Assembly: GCF_021654135.1 (NCBI RefSeq)
Contig: NZ_JAKGSD010000064.1
Span: 1-47,420, forward strand
Reading direction: 5' to 3'
DNA length: 47,420 bases
Source: Amycolatopsis tucumanensis
GTDB lineage: Bacteria; Actinomycetota; Actinomycetes; Mycobacteriales; Pseudonocardiaceae
Every line of letters starts with the position of its first letter. Position 1 is the first letter of the stretch. The notes beneath the pieces were generated by a model. It worked only from the letters and a program-made list of their open reading frames with translations. It was not told the origin of the DNA and did not search any database. Both the position numbers and the translations under genes were made by a program. Below are positions 26,347 to 34,839 of the stretch, piece after piece.

Positions 26347-27367
26347 AGTGCCCGCGACGATGAAGGTTGCCGTGCTGTACGGGATCCACGACATCCGCGT
26401 CGAGGAGCGCCCCGTGCCGGCGCCGGCGCCGGACGAGGTGCTGATCCGGGTCGCCTCCGTCGGCACCTGCGGTTCCGACGTGCACTACTACGAGCACGGC
26501 CGCATCGGCGACTTCGTCGTCGAGCAGCCGCTGGTCCTCGGCCACGAGCCCAGCGGGGTGGTCGTCGCCAGGGGGAAGGACGCGCGGCGGCACGAGATCG
26601 GCGCGCGGGTGGCCCTCGAACCGGGCGTGCCGTGCTCGGTGTGCGCCGAGTGCAAGGCGGGCCGCTACAACCTGTGCCCGCGCATGCGGTTCTTCGGCAC
26701 CCCGCCGATCGACGGCGCGTTCTGCGAGTACGTGGTGCTGCGTGAGGACTTCGCGCACCCGGTGCCGGACGCGCTCAGCGACGACGCGGCCGGGCTGCTC
26801 GAACCGCTGTCGGTGGGCGTGTGGGCGAGCCGCAAGTCCCGCGTCGCGCCGGGCAGCCGGGTGCTGATCACCGGCGCGGGGCCGATCGGGCTGGTCGCGA
26901 CGCAGACCGCGCGGGCGTTCGGCGCGAGCGAGGTCGTCGTCACCGACGTCAACCCGCGGCGCCTCCAGGTGGCGGAGGAGCTGGGCGCGACCGCGACGAT
27001 CGACGTGTCGCGGGAGAGCCTGGCCGACGCCGGGTTCGAGCCGGACGTGCTGCTCGAGTGCTCGGGCGTGCCCGCCGCGGCCGGGCAGGCGATCCGCACG
27101 GTCGCCCGCGCCGGCCGGGTCGTGCTGATCGGCATGGGCGGCGACGAGATCCCGCTGCCGCTGGCGCACGTGCAGAACTTCGAGCTGGAGGTCACCGGCA
27201 CCTTCCGGTACGCGAACACCTGGCCGACGGCGATCGCGCTGGCCGCGGGCGGCGAGGTCGACCTGGACCGCCTGGTCACCCACCGGTTCGGCCTGGACGA
27301 GGTCGAGCAGGCCCTCACCATCGCCGGGAAGGACGACTCGGTCATCAAGGCGGTGGTGCGTGCCTAG
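26339..27367 (+). CDS. Zinc-dependent polyol (sorbitol/xylitol-type) dehydrogenase
   Basis: This medium-chain dehydrogenase oxidises a sugar alcohol to a ketose with NAD. Of 342 residues, the N-terminal part has the catalytic zinc ligands in GTCGSDVHYYEHG and LGHEPSG and the four-cysteine structural zinc site in CSVCAECKAGRYNLC. The Rossmann motif is GAGPIGLVATQ. The VHYYEHGRIGDFVV segment is typical of sorbitol/xylitol dehydrogenases. The GTG at 26339 overlaps the permease gene by eight bases; the ATG at 26360 is an alternative. With xylulokinase downstream the likely product is D-xylulose, so the substrate is probably xylitol or D-arabinitol (inference). Confidence 0.9.
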   Translation: MSEVPATMKVAVLYGIHDIRVEERPVPAPAPDEVLIRVASVGTCGSDVHYYEHGRIGDFVVEQPLVLGHEPSGVVVARGKDARRHEIGARVALEPGVPCSVCAECKAGRYNLCPRMRFFGTPPIDGAFCEYVVLREDFAHPVPDALSDDAAGLLEPLSVGVWASRKSRVAPGSRVLITGAGPIGLVATQTARAFGASEVVVTDVNPRRLQVAEELGATATIDVSRESLADAGFEPDVLLECSGVPAAAGQAIRTVARAGRVVLIGMGGDEIPLPLAHVQNFELEVTGTFRYANTWPTAIALAAGGEVDLDRLVTHRFGLDEVEQALTIAGKDDSVIKAVVRA

Positions 27368-28151
27368 ACCGTCCGACGCCGAGGTCGAGCAGCGCCGCCA
27401 GGAGGTCCTGCGGCACGTGATCGACTGCGGTGAGGTGCGCATCGACCAGCTGACCGAGCAGTTCGGGGTCAGCCTGATGACGATGCACCGCGACCTCGAC
27501 GACCTCGCGGAGCGGCGGCTGCTGCGCAAGCTGCGCGGCAAAGTGGCGGCGTACCCGGCGCTGACCATGGAGACGGCGAAGCGCTTCCGGGAGAACCTCA
27601 ACCTGCCGCTGAAGGAAGCGTTGTCGGCGCTGGCGTTCGAGCAGGTGACGGCCGGGCAGACGGTGTTCGTCGACGACTCGACGACGTTGTTCCCGCTGGT
27701 CCGCCGGTTCCCGGAGCTGGGGCGGCTGGTGGTGATCACCAACTCGCTGGAGGAGGCCCGCATCCTCGGCGAGGCCGAGGGCGTCGAGGTGCTGCTGCTC
27801 GGCGGCCGCTACACGGAGTTCGACTCGTGCAGCGGTCCGGACACCGTCGCCGCCCTGGGCCGGATGCGCGCCGACGTCGGGTTCGTCTCCGCGACGGCGG
27901 TCGCAGGCGGGCGGCTCTACCACCCGGTGCGCGACTACGCCGACCTGAAGACGGCCGCGCTGGCCGCGTCGAACCGGAACGTGCTCGTGGTCGACCATTC
28001 GAAGTTCGGCCGCACGGCGACCTACGACTACGGTGACGTCGGCGCCTACGACGTCGTGATCACCGACGACATGACGCCCGCCGACGAGATCGCCGCGATG
28101 CGGGCGCTCGGCGTGGAAGTGCTGGTGGCCGAAGTTCCGGAGGGATCATGA
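27360..28151 (+). CDS. DeoR/GlpR-family transcriptional regulator
   Basis: The 263-residue repressor has an N-terminal winged helix-turn-helix (about residues 12-60, VRIDQLTEQFGVSLMTMHRDLDDL). The C-terminal sugar-phosphate-sensing DeoR domain contains VFVDDSTTLFPLVRRF and the late VVDHSKFGRTA, which lies in the effector-binding loop of the family. A phosphorylated intermediate such as xylulose-5-phosphate is the natural inducer candidate. GTG overlaps the dehydrogenase stop by eight bases and its own stop overlaps xylB. It probably controls the promoter at 23065-23093. Confidence 0.93.
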   Translation: MPRPSDAEVEQRRQEVLRHVIDCGEVRIDQLTEQFGVSLMTMHRDLDDLAERRLLRKLRGKVAAYPALTMETAKRFRENLNLPLKEALSALAFEQVTAGQTVFVDDSTTLFPLVRRFPELGRLVVITNSLEEARILGEAEGVEVLLLGGRYTEFDSCSGPDTVAALGRMRADVGFVSATAVAGGRLYHPVRDYADLKTAALAASNRNVLVVDHSKFGRTATYDYGDVGAYDVVITDDMTPADEIAAMRALGVEVLVAEVPEGS

Positions 28152-29560
28152 CGGACAAGCTCGTGGCCGGGGTCGACTCGTCCACCCAATCGACCAAGAT
28201 CGTCGTCTGCGACGCGGAGACGGGCGCGGTGGTGCGCACCGGCCGCGCCGCGCACCCGGACGCGACCGAGGTGGACCCGCGCGAGTGGTGGCGGGCGTTC
28301 ACCGAGGCCAGCGACGGGCTGCTGGACGGTGTCCAGGCGCTCGGCGTCGGTGGTCAGCAGCACGGCATGGTGACGCTCGACGAGGACGGCGAGGTCGTGC
28401 GGCCGGCGTTGCTGTGGAACGACACGCGGTCCGGGCAGGCGGCCGAGGACCTGGTGCGGGAGCTGGGCGGCCCGGCGGCGTGGACGGAGGCGGTCGGCTC
28501 GGTGCCGGTCGCCAGCTTCACCGTGACGAAGCTGCGGTGGCTCGCGGAGAACGAGCCGGAGCTGGCCGACCGGGTGGCGCGCGTGGTGCTGCCGCACGAC
28601 TGGCTGACCTGGCGGCTGACCGGCGGCGAGCCGGTGACCGACCGCGGCGACGCGTCCGGCACGGGCTACTTCTCGCCGGCGGAGGGCGTGTACCGGCGGG
28701 ACATCCTCAAGCACGCGTTCGGCGGCCGGGACCCGGAGCTGCCGCGGGTGCTGGGCCCGGCGGAGGCGGCCGGGCGGACGCCGGACGGGGTGCTGGTGTC
28801 GGCGGGCACGGGCGACAACATGGCCGCGGCGCTGGCGCTGGGCCTCGGCGAGGGCGACGTCGTGGTGTCGCTCGGCACGAGCGGCACGGTGTTCGGCGTG
28901 TGCGAGACGGCGTCCGCGGACGCCACCGGACTGGTCGCCGGTTTCGCCGACGCGACCGGCCGGTTCCTGCCGCTGGCCTGCACGCTCAACGCGGCGCGCG
29001 TCTTGACCGCGACGGCCGCGATGCTGGGCACCGACCTGGCCGGGCTCGACCGGCTGGCGCTGGCGGCCCAGCCCGGCGCCGAGGGCCTGACGCTGCTGCC
29101 GTACCTGGACGGCGAGCGCACCCCGAACCTGCCCACGGCGGCCGGTTCGCTGCACGGCTTGCGCCGGGGCAACATGACGCCGGAAAACGTGGCGCGCGCC
29201 GCGGTCGAAGGGATGCTGTGCGGCCTGTCGGCGGGCCTCGACGCGGTGGCGGCGCAGGGCCTGGCCGCCCGGCGGGTGCTGCTGATCGGCGGGGCGGCGC
29301 AGTCCGAGGCGGTGCGGGCGATCGCGCCGATCGTGTTCGGGGTGCCGGTGGTGGTGCCGGAGCCGGCGGAGCACGTCGCGCTGGGCGCCGCGCGCCAGGC
29401 GGCGTGGGCGCTGGCGGGTGGCGCGGAGCCGCCGGTGTGGGAGGCGAAGGCGCAGGTGACCCTGGAGCAGCCGCAGTCGCCCGAGGTCGGCAACGAGATC
29501 CGCGGCAGGCACCTGGCGGTGCGGCAGCTGGTGCACGACGTGCCGGTGCAGGGGGCGTGA
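28148..29560 (+). CDS. xylB: Xylulokinase (FGGY family)
   Basis: It phosphorylates D-xylulose to D-xylulose-5-phosphate, which enters the pentose phosphate pathway. The 470-residue protein has the FGGY layout: N-terminal VAGVDSSTQSTKIVV phosphate loop, GVGGQQHGMVTLD with the substrate-contacting residues, LLWNDTRSG, SAGTGDNMAAALALG, SLGTSGTVF and LLIGGAAQSEAVRAI. The QQHGM signature is typical of xylulokinases within FGGY kinases. ATG overlaps the DeoR stop. It ends the polyol operon; no clear terminator is seen in the 125 bp before alr. Confidence 0.93.
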   Translation: MTDKLVAGVDSSTQSTKIVVCDAETGAVVRTGRAAHPDATEVDPREWWRAFTEASDGLLDGVQALGVGGQQHGMVTLDEDGEVVRPALLWNDTRSGQAAEDLVRELGGPAAWTEAVGSVPVASFTVTKLRWLAENEPELADRVARVVLPHDWLTWRLTGGEPVTDRGDASGTGYFSPAEGVYRRDILKHAFGGRDPELPRVLGPAEAAGRTPDGVLVSAGTGDNMAAALALGLGEGDVVVSLGTSGTVFGVCETASADATGLVAGFADATGRFLPLACTLNAARVLTATAAMLGTDLAGLDRLALAAQPGAEGLTLLPYLDGERTPNLPTAAGSLHGLRRGNMTPENVARAAVEGMLCGLSAGLDAVAAQGLAARRVLLIGGAAQSEAVRAIAPIVFGVPVVVPEPAEHVALGAARQAAWALAGGAEPPVWEAKAQVTLEQPQSPEVGNEIRGRHLAVRQLVHDVPVQGA

Positions 29561-29685
29561 GCTAGGGAAAACGGTCCATGGCGGCAGCGGGGGAGGCCGG
29601 TGCCCGAGCCGACCACCCGGCGCCGTGAGGCGTCCTTCCCGCCCGCAGGGCACCCAGTGGCCCGGACGTGGGAAAATGGACCCCG

Positions 29686-30810
29686 ATGAGCCCCGATCTC
29701 CCCCGCGCCGAGGTTGTCGTCGACCTGGCTGCCCTGCGGCACAACGTCGCCCTGCTCGCGAGCAGGGCGACGGCTTCCGGCGCCGCCACGATGGCGGTCG
29801 TCAAGGCCGACGGCTACGGCCACGGCGCGGTCCCCGTCGCGCGCGCCGCGCTGCAGGCCGGCGCGACCTGGCTCGGCGCCTGCTCCCTGGGCGAGGCGCT
29901 CGCCCTGCGCGAGGCGGGCATCACCGCGCCCATCCTGGCCTGGCTCGACCTGCCGACCACCGATTTCGCGCCGGGCATCGCCGCGGACGTCGACCTCTCG
30001 GCCAGCTCCCGGGCCGAACTCGCGCGCATTGCCGAAGCCGCCCGTCGCACCGGCAAGCGTGCCCGGGTCCACCTGAAGATCGACACCGGCCTGTCCCGCA
30101 ACGGCTGCCCCGCCGCTGACTGGCCCGCCCTGGTCAAGGAGGCCGCCGGGGAGCCGGACGTCGAGGTCGTCGCCATCTGGTCGCATCTCGCGTGCGCCGA
30201 CGAACCTGGCCACCCGGCAACCGACCAGCAGGCCGAGCGCTTCGCCGCGGCGTACGAGATCGCGCGCGAGGCCGGCCTGAACCCGTTGCGGCACCTGGCG
30301 AACTCGGCCGCCACGCTGAACCGCCCGGACCTGCACTTCGACCTCGTCCGCCCGGGCATCGCGATCTACGGCCTCAACCCCAATCCGGAACCCGAGGACC
30401 TGCGCCCGGTGATGACGTTCCGCTCGTCGGTCGTGCTCACCAAACGGATCCGCGCCGGCGAGTCCGTCTCCTATGGACACACGTGGACCGCGCGGCGGGA
30501 CACCACGCTCGCCCTCGTGCCCACCGGTTACGCCGACGGGGTGCCGCGCACGCTGTCCGGCCGGATGGACGTGTGGCTGCACGGCAAGCGCCGTCCGGTC
30601 GCCGGTCGCGTGTGCATGGACCAGCTGGTCGTGGACTGCGGCGACGACGAGCCGCCGCTGGGCGCGGAGGTGGTCCTGTTCGGCGACGGCGCCCGGGGCG
30701 AACCGACCGCACGCGAATGGGCCGACAAGATCGGCACCATCGACTACGAGATCGTCACCGGCATGTACCGGCCGCGGATCCGGCGGCGGTACCTGGGGGA
30801 GGACGTCTGA
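29686..30810 (+). CDS. alr: Alanine racemase
   Basis: This PLP enzyme makes D-alanine for peptidoglycan. The 374-residue product is full length. The PLP-binding lysine is Lys40 in AVVKADGYGHG, the second catalytic residue is the tyrosine of SVSYGHTW, and the phosphate and dimer regions include LKIDTGLSRNG and VCMDQLVVD. The ATG at 29686 is chosen because the protein then starts at the usual SPDLPRAEVVVDL; a GTG at 29668 would add six unconserved residues. The stop overlaps the next ATG by one base. Confidence 0.97.
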   Translation: MSPDLPRAEVVVDLAALRHNVALLASRATASGAATMAVVKADGYGHGAVPVARAALQAGATWLGACSLGEALALREAGITAPILAWLDLPTTDFAPGIAADVDLSASSRAELARIAEAARRTGKRARVHLKIDTGLSRNGCPAADWPALVKEAAGEPDVEVVAIWSHLACADEPGHPATDQQAERFAAAYEIAREAGLNPLRHLANSAATLNRPDLHFDLVRPGIAIYGLNPNPEPEDLRPVMTFRSSVVLTKRIRAGESVSYGHTWTARRDTTLALVPTGYADGVPRTLSGRMDVWLHGKRRPVAGRVCMDQLVVDCGDDEPPLGAEVVLFGDGARGEPTAREWADKIGTIDYEIVTGMYRPRIRRRYLGEDV

Positions 30811-31907
30811 TGGTGTCCCGCCGGATGCTCACCGTGCTCGGCGGTGCCGTCGCGCTGGTCACCGGCACCGCGGCGGCCACCATCGCGGTGACCGCGCAGC
30901 AGCAGCGCCAGCGGGACCACCTCACCGGCGAACGGCTCGGCACCCTCGACCCGGACCGCACCTCCACGGTCGCCGCGGACGACGGCACGCCGCTGTCGGT
31001 GTCCGAGATCGACCCGGCCGACGGCGGCAAACCCGAGCTGACCGTGGTGGGTGTGCACGGGTTCGCGTTGTCGCAGCTGAGCTGGCACTTCCAGCGCCGC
31101 GACCTGGCATCGCTCACGTTGCCGCGCGTGCGGCAGGTCTACTACGACCACCGCGGGCACGGCACGTCCGGCCCGGCCAACGAGAAGACCAGCACCATCG
31201 AACAACTGGCCCGCGACCTCGACGCGGTGCTGCGCGCCGTCGCCCCCGAGGGGCCGATCGTGCTCATGGGGCACTCCATGGGCGGCATGGTGGTCATGGA
31301 GCTGGCCCAGCAGAACCCGGAGTTGTTCGCCGAGCGGATCTGCGGGGTCGCGTTCATCGCCACCGCGGCTGGCGAGGTGGGCCGCAAGGGGCTGCCGCGT
31401 GGGCTCTTGTCCAAGTACAACCCGCTCACCCGCGGTGTCGGCGAGCTCGCCGGGTGGCAGCCGGGGCTGGTCGAGTTCGTGCGGGCCGCGGGCGGGCAGC
31501 TGACCCGGCAGGCCGTGCGGCTGCTCGCGTTCGGCTCCCGCGACGTCGACCCGCGCGTGGTCGACTTCATGCTCGAGATGCTGGCCGTGACGTCGGTGAA
31601 GGAGCTGGTCGGGTTCGTCGACACGCTCGGCAGCCACAACCGGTATGCGGCGCTGGCCGGTCTGAAGCACGCGCACGTGCTGGTGATCGGCGCCGACACC
31701 GACCGGTTCACGCCGTACTCGCACGCTGAACGGATCGCGGCGGAGCTGCCCGACGCCGAGCTGGTGCGGGTGCGTGGCGCCGGGCACATGGTGCAGCTCG
31801 AACAGCCCGAGGTGGTCGACAGCCACCTCATCGACCTGGTACAGCGGTGCGCGGGAGTGACGGACGAGTCCCGCCCGCGGCGGATGTGGCGGTGGTTGAA
31901 CCAATGA
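30810..31907 (+). CDS. Membrane-anchored or exported alpha/beta hydrolase
   Basis: A 365-residue hydrolase. An N-terminal hydrophobic segment (MLTVLGGAVALVTGTAAATIAV) after Arg-Arg suggests a signal anchor. The fold begins near residue 75 (VVGVHGFALSQLSWHFQ gives the HG oxyanion motif). The nucleophile elbow is GHSMGG, the acid is in GADTDRFTP and the His is in GAGHMVQLEQP. All triad residues are present. The gene is coupled to alr upstream and to tsaE downstream (ATGA), so it shares their transcript, but its substrate is unknown. Confidence 0.88.
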   Translation: MVSRRMLTVLGGAVALVTGTAAATIAVTAQQQRQRDHLTGERLGTLDPDRTSTVAADDGTPLSVSEIDPADGGKPELTVVGVHGFALSQLSWHFQRRDLASLTLPRVRQVYYDHRGHGTSGPANEKTSTIEQLARDLDAVLRAVAPEGPIVLMGHSMGGMVVMELAQQNPELFAERICGVAFIATAAGEVGRKGLPRGLLSKYNPLTRGVGELAGWQPGLVEFVRAAGGQLTRQAVRLLAFGSRDVDPRVVDFMLEMLAVTSVKELVGFVDTLGSHNRYAALAGLKHAHVLVIGADTDRFTPYSHAERIAAELPDAELVRVRGAGHMVQLEQPEVVDSHLIDLVQRCAGVTDESRPRRMWRWLNQ

Positions 31908-32362
31908 GCATCGAGTTACCGACGGCCGACGACACGGTGGCGTTCGGCGAGTCGCTGGGCCGCACGTTGCGGGCGGGCGACGTCGTCCTGCTCGCCGGTC
32001 CGCTCGGCGCGGGCAAGACCGTGCTGACGCGCGGGATCGCGGCCGGGCTGGGCGTGTCCGGGCGGGTCAGCTCGCCGACGTTCGTGATCGCGCGGGTGCA
32101 CCCGGCGGGGGAGCGCGGCGTCGCGCTGGTGCACGTCGACGCCTACCGCCTCGGCGGTGACCTGGCGCAGCTCGACGACCTGGACCTGGACACCGACCTC
32201 GAATCGGCCGCCGTGGTCGTGGAGTGGGGCGAGGGTTCCGCGGAGCGGCTGTCGTCCGACCACCTGGTGGTCCGGATCGACCGGCGGCCCGACGACGTGC
32301 GGGAACTGACCCTGGAGCCGCACGGCTCGTGGGTCGAGCGCGTACCCGAGCTGGTGGGCTGA
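31904..32362 (+). CDS. tsaE: tRNA threonylcarbamoyladenosine biosynthesis ATPase TsaE
   Basis: TsaE is the small ATPase that works with TsaB and TsaD to make t6A37 in ANN-decoding tRNAs. The 152-residue protein has the Walker A AGPLGAGKT (Lys38), SSPTFVIARVHP, the HVDAYRLGG segment and VVVEWGEG. Size is normal. The ATG at 31904 overlaps the hydrolase stop. tsaB, rimI and tsaD, which in many actinobacteria follow directly, begin only at 38652 here, after an inserted dehydrogenase and malonate module. Confidence 0.96.
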   Translation: MSIELPTADDTVAFGESLGRTLRAGDVVLLAGPLGAGKTVLTRGIAAGLGVSGRVSSPTFVIARVHPAGERGVALVHVDAYRLGGDLAQLDDLDLDTDLESAAVVVEWGEGSAERLSSDHLVVRIDRRPDDVRELTLEPHGSWVERVPELVG

Positions 32363-33366
32363 TGGGGCGCGCGGTCGTCGTCGAGGCCCCCGGCAAGCTG
32401 AGCGTCGTGCGGACCGAGCCGGAGGACCCCGGCCACGGCGAGGTCGTCGTCCGCGTCGAGTGGGCGGGGATCTGCGGGTCGGACCGCGAGGTGCTCGCCG
32501 GGACGCGGGCCGAGGGTTTCGTGCGGTACCCGGTGGTGCCCGGGCACGAGTGGTCGGGCACGGTCGTCGAGCTGGGGCCGGGCACCGACCCGGAGCTGCT
32601 CGGCAAGCCCGTGGCTGGCGAAGGGTTCCGCAACTGCGGCCGGTGCGCCCCGTGCCGGCGCGGCGACACGACCCTGTGCACCGCCGAGTACGACGAGACG
32701 GGCTTCACCCAGCCCGGCGCGTGGGCCGACGAGCTGCGCATTCCGGCGCGGCTGCTGCACGTGCTGCCCGACGGCGCCGACCTGCGCGCCGCGGCGCTGC
32801 TGGAACCGGCGGCCTGCATGGCGGCCGCGACGCTGCTCGCGGCGGTCGTGCCGGGCGAACGGGTGGCGGTGATCGGCGGCGGCACGCTCGGCCTGCTGGC
32901 GACGCAGCTGCTGGCGGCGAGCGGCCCCGCCGAGCTGGTCGTGGTGGACCCGCGGGCGTCCCGCGCGGTGCCCGCGTCCCGCTTCTGCGGCGCGACCGGC
33001 TTCTACAGCCCGGGCGCGGCGCCGGGCGGGTTCGACGTGGTGGTGGAGGCGGCGGGCGCGCCGGGCACGGGCGCGCAGGCGGTGCGGATGTGCCGCCGCG
33101 GCGGCCGGGTGGTGCTGACCGGCCTGGCGGGCCACGAGACGGAGCCGATCGCGCCCGCGGACCTGGTGACGGCCGCGGTGACGGTGCACACGGTGTTCGG
33201 CGCGCCGTCCCGCGCGTGGACGCACGCCGTGCGGGCCTTCGCGACCGGTCTGCTGGACCCCGGGCCGCTGATCACGCACGAGTTCCCGCTCGAGGAAGCC
33301 GAACGCGCCCTGCGGCTGCTGGAGGACCCCGCCGTCGACACCGGCAAGGTCCTGCTGCACCCCTGA
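32362..33366 (+). CDS. Zinc-dependent medium-chain alcohol dehydrogenase
   Basis: A 334-residue member of the zinc MDR family. Catalytic zinc ligands lie in GICGSDREVL and PGHEWSG, the structural zinc cysteines in CGRCAPCRRGDTTLC, and the Rossmann turn in VIGGGTLGLLATQ. It resembles threonine/sorbitol dehydrogenase-like enzymes, but the substrate is not identifiable. ATG overlaps the tsaE stop by one base, so it is coupled to the alr-tsaE transcript although it has no obvious link to tRNA modification. It is convergent with the malonate genes. Confidence 0.9.
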   Translation: MGRAVVVEAPGKLSVVRTEPEDPGHGEVVVRVEWAGICGSDREVLAGTRAEGFVRYPVVPGHEWSGTVVELGPGTDPELLGKPVAGEGFRNCGRCAPCRRGDTTLCTAEYDETGFTQPGAWADELRIPARLLHVLPDGADLRAAALLEPAACMAAATLLAAVVPGERVAVIGGGTLGLLATQLLAASGPAELVVVDPRASRAVPASRFCGATGFYSPGAAPGGFDVVVEAAGAPGTGAQAVRMCRRGGRVVLTGLAGHETEPIAPADLVTAAVTVHTVFGAPSRAWTHAVRAFATGLLDPGPLITHEFPLEEAERALRLLEDPAVDTGKVLLHP

Positions 33367-33400
33367 CCCGACTCCGCCCGGCGCGAGCCCTACCCGCGCA

Positions 33401-33435
33401 GGCGCGAGTTCTGAATCCGGCCAGAGCCTCGCGCC
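33401..33435. terminator. Weak hairpin between convergent genes
   Basis: Arms 33401-33408 and 33428-33435 (GGCGCGAG / CTCGCGCC) pair perfectly around a 19-base loop in the 150-bp convergent gap. There is no T-run, so its terminator role is only suggested by position. Confidence 0.3.
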
Positions 33436-33516
33436 CGCGGGCACGCGGCCCGCGCTCCGAGCGCGAGTTCCGGTTCGGGCGCGCTCCTGCCGCCAAGCCC
33501 CGCAGCCAGTCCGGCC

Positions 33517-34839
33517 TCAGCGCCCCACGATCCCCCGCGCCACACCGAGCTCCACCAGGTCCTGCGGCCGCAACCGCAGCTGGTTCGCCGTCGCCGGGAC
33601 CTCCTCGGGCGGGCGCTTCAGGATCGACGCCGCCGCTTCCGGGGACGTCACCGAGAAGTAGCTGTCCGGCGTCACCCACGTCCGCTCGGGGTGGGCGAAC
33701 GCCAACGCGCCCCCGGAGCCGCCCTCGCCGATCACCAGCGTCGTCACCGGCACCGACGCCCCGGCCACCGCGGCGAAGACCTCCGCGATCGCCGCGCCCG
33801 CGCCGGCCCGTTCGGCCGCCGGGTCGTTGGCCGCGCCCGGGGTGTCCACCAGGGTGAGCACCGGGATCCCCAGCCGGTCGGCCAGCCGGATCAGCCGCGC
33901 CGCCGTGCGGAAACCCGACGGCAGCGTCGCGGTCCCGCACTGCGCGGCGTAGGCGACCGTCACGCCTCCGCGCATCCCGAACCCGCACCGCACCCCGGGA
34001 TCAACGCCGCCGCACCGGTCGCCGCTGATGTCCTCCCGCCACTCGAAGTAGGCGTCCAAATAGGACTCGGCTCGCGGCCGTGACGGAGCACGCGCCGCCT
34101 GCACTGCCGCCCAGCCGTCCGCCGGGAGCTCATCGCCGCCCAAAGCCGATGGCGGCGGCGCCGGCCGCCCGTCCGCGCCCGTCAGCAACGACAACCACCG
34201 GCCCAGCCGCTCGCCCAGCTCCGCCGCCGGGACGATCTGGTCCACGTGCCCGGACGCCAGCTGCGACTCCGCGGTGTACGCCGACGCGTCACCGGACGGC
34301 CGCACCCGCGACCCGGCGAACCCGACCTGCGCCCCGGGCAGGGCCAGCGCCACGTCCGAACCGGCGCCGAGCGTGGCCCAGCCGCCGCCGGTCGTCGGGT
34401 CCCGCACGACCGCGACCTGCGGCAACCCGGCGGCCCGCGTCAGCGCCGCCTGCCGGGCGATCCGCTGCAGCTGCGTCAGCGCGGCCATGCCCTCCTGCAT
34501 CCGGCTGCCGCCGGTCGCGATCATCGACACGACCGGCGTCCGCAGCTCCCGCGCCCGCTCGAACGCCGCCTCGATCCGGTCGCCGGTGCGCCGCCCGAGC
34601 GAGCCGCCGAGGAACCCGAACTCCCACGCGATGACGGTCGCCTCGGTGTCGCCGAACTTGCCGACCCCGCACACCACCGATTCCCGCTCGCCGGTGCGCT
34701 CGGCGGCCCTGTCACGCGCGGAGTCGTAACCGGGCCAGCCGATCGGACCGTCCACACCGGACTCGGCGCTGGGTGGCGCGGGCAGCTCGGTGAACCCGGA
34801 GCACACCGAGCCGATCACCGCACGGGCGCTCTCACGCAT
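33517..34839 (-). CDS. Fused AccD/AccA-like carboxyltransferase, malonate module
   Basis: The 440-residue protein joins two crotonase-fold carboxyltransferase halves. Residues about 50-190 match the AccD (beta) core (ATGGSRMQEG, TTGGGWATLGAGSDVALA, VGFAG). Residues about 250-440 match AccA (alpha) (FRTAARLIRLADRLG, VDTPGAA, VIGEGGSGGALAFA, SVTSPEAAASILKR). The four-cysteine zinc ribbon normal for bacterial AccD is absent. No biotin carboxylase or BCCP gene is nearby. The start overlaps the matB stop by eight bases. It could be an acetyl-CoA carboxylase transferase, or a transferase/decarboxylase acting on malonyl-CoA like the MdcD-MdcE subunits of malonate decarboxylase; the gene context favours malonyl-CoA as substrate. 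Confidence 0.85.
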   Translation of the reverse strand: MRESARAVIGSVCSGFTELPAPPSAESGVDGPIGWPGYDSARDRAAERTGERESVVCGVGKFGDTEATVIAWEFGFLGGSLGRRTGDRIEAAFERARELRTPVVSMIATGGSRMQEGMAALTQLQRIARQAALTRAAGLPQVAVVRDPTTGGGWATLGAGSDVALALPGAQVGFAGSRVRPSGDASAYTAESQLASGHVDQIVPAAELGERLGRWLSLLTGADGRPAPPPSALGGDELPADGWAAVQAARAPSRPRAESYLDAYFEWREDISGDRCGGVDPGVRCGFGMRGGVTVAYAAQCGTATLPSGFRTAARLIRLADRLGIPVLTLVDTPGAANDPAAERAGAGAAIAEVFAAVAGASVPVTTLVIGEGGSGGALAFAHPERTWVTPDSYFSVTSPEAAASILKRPPEEVPATANQLRLRPQDLVELGVARGIVGR

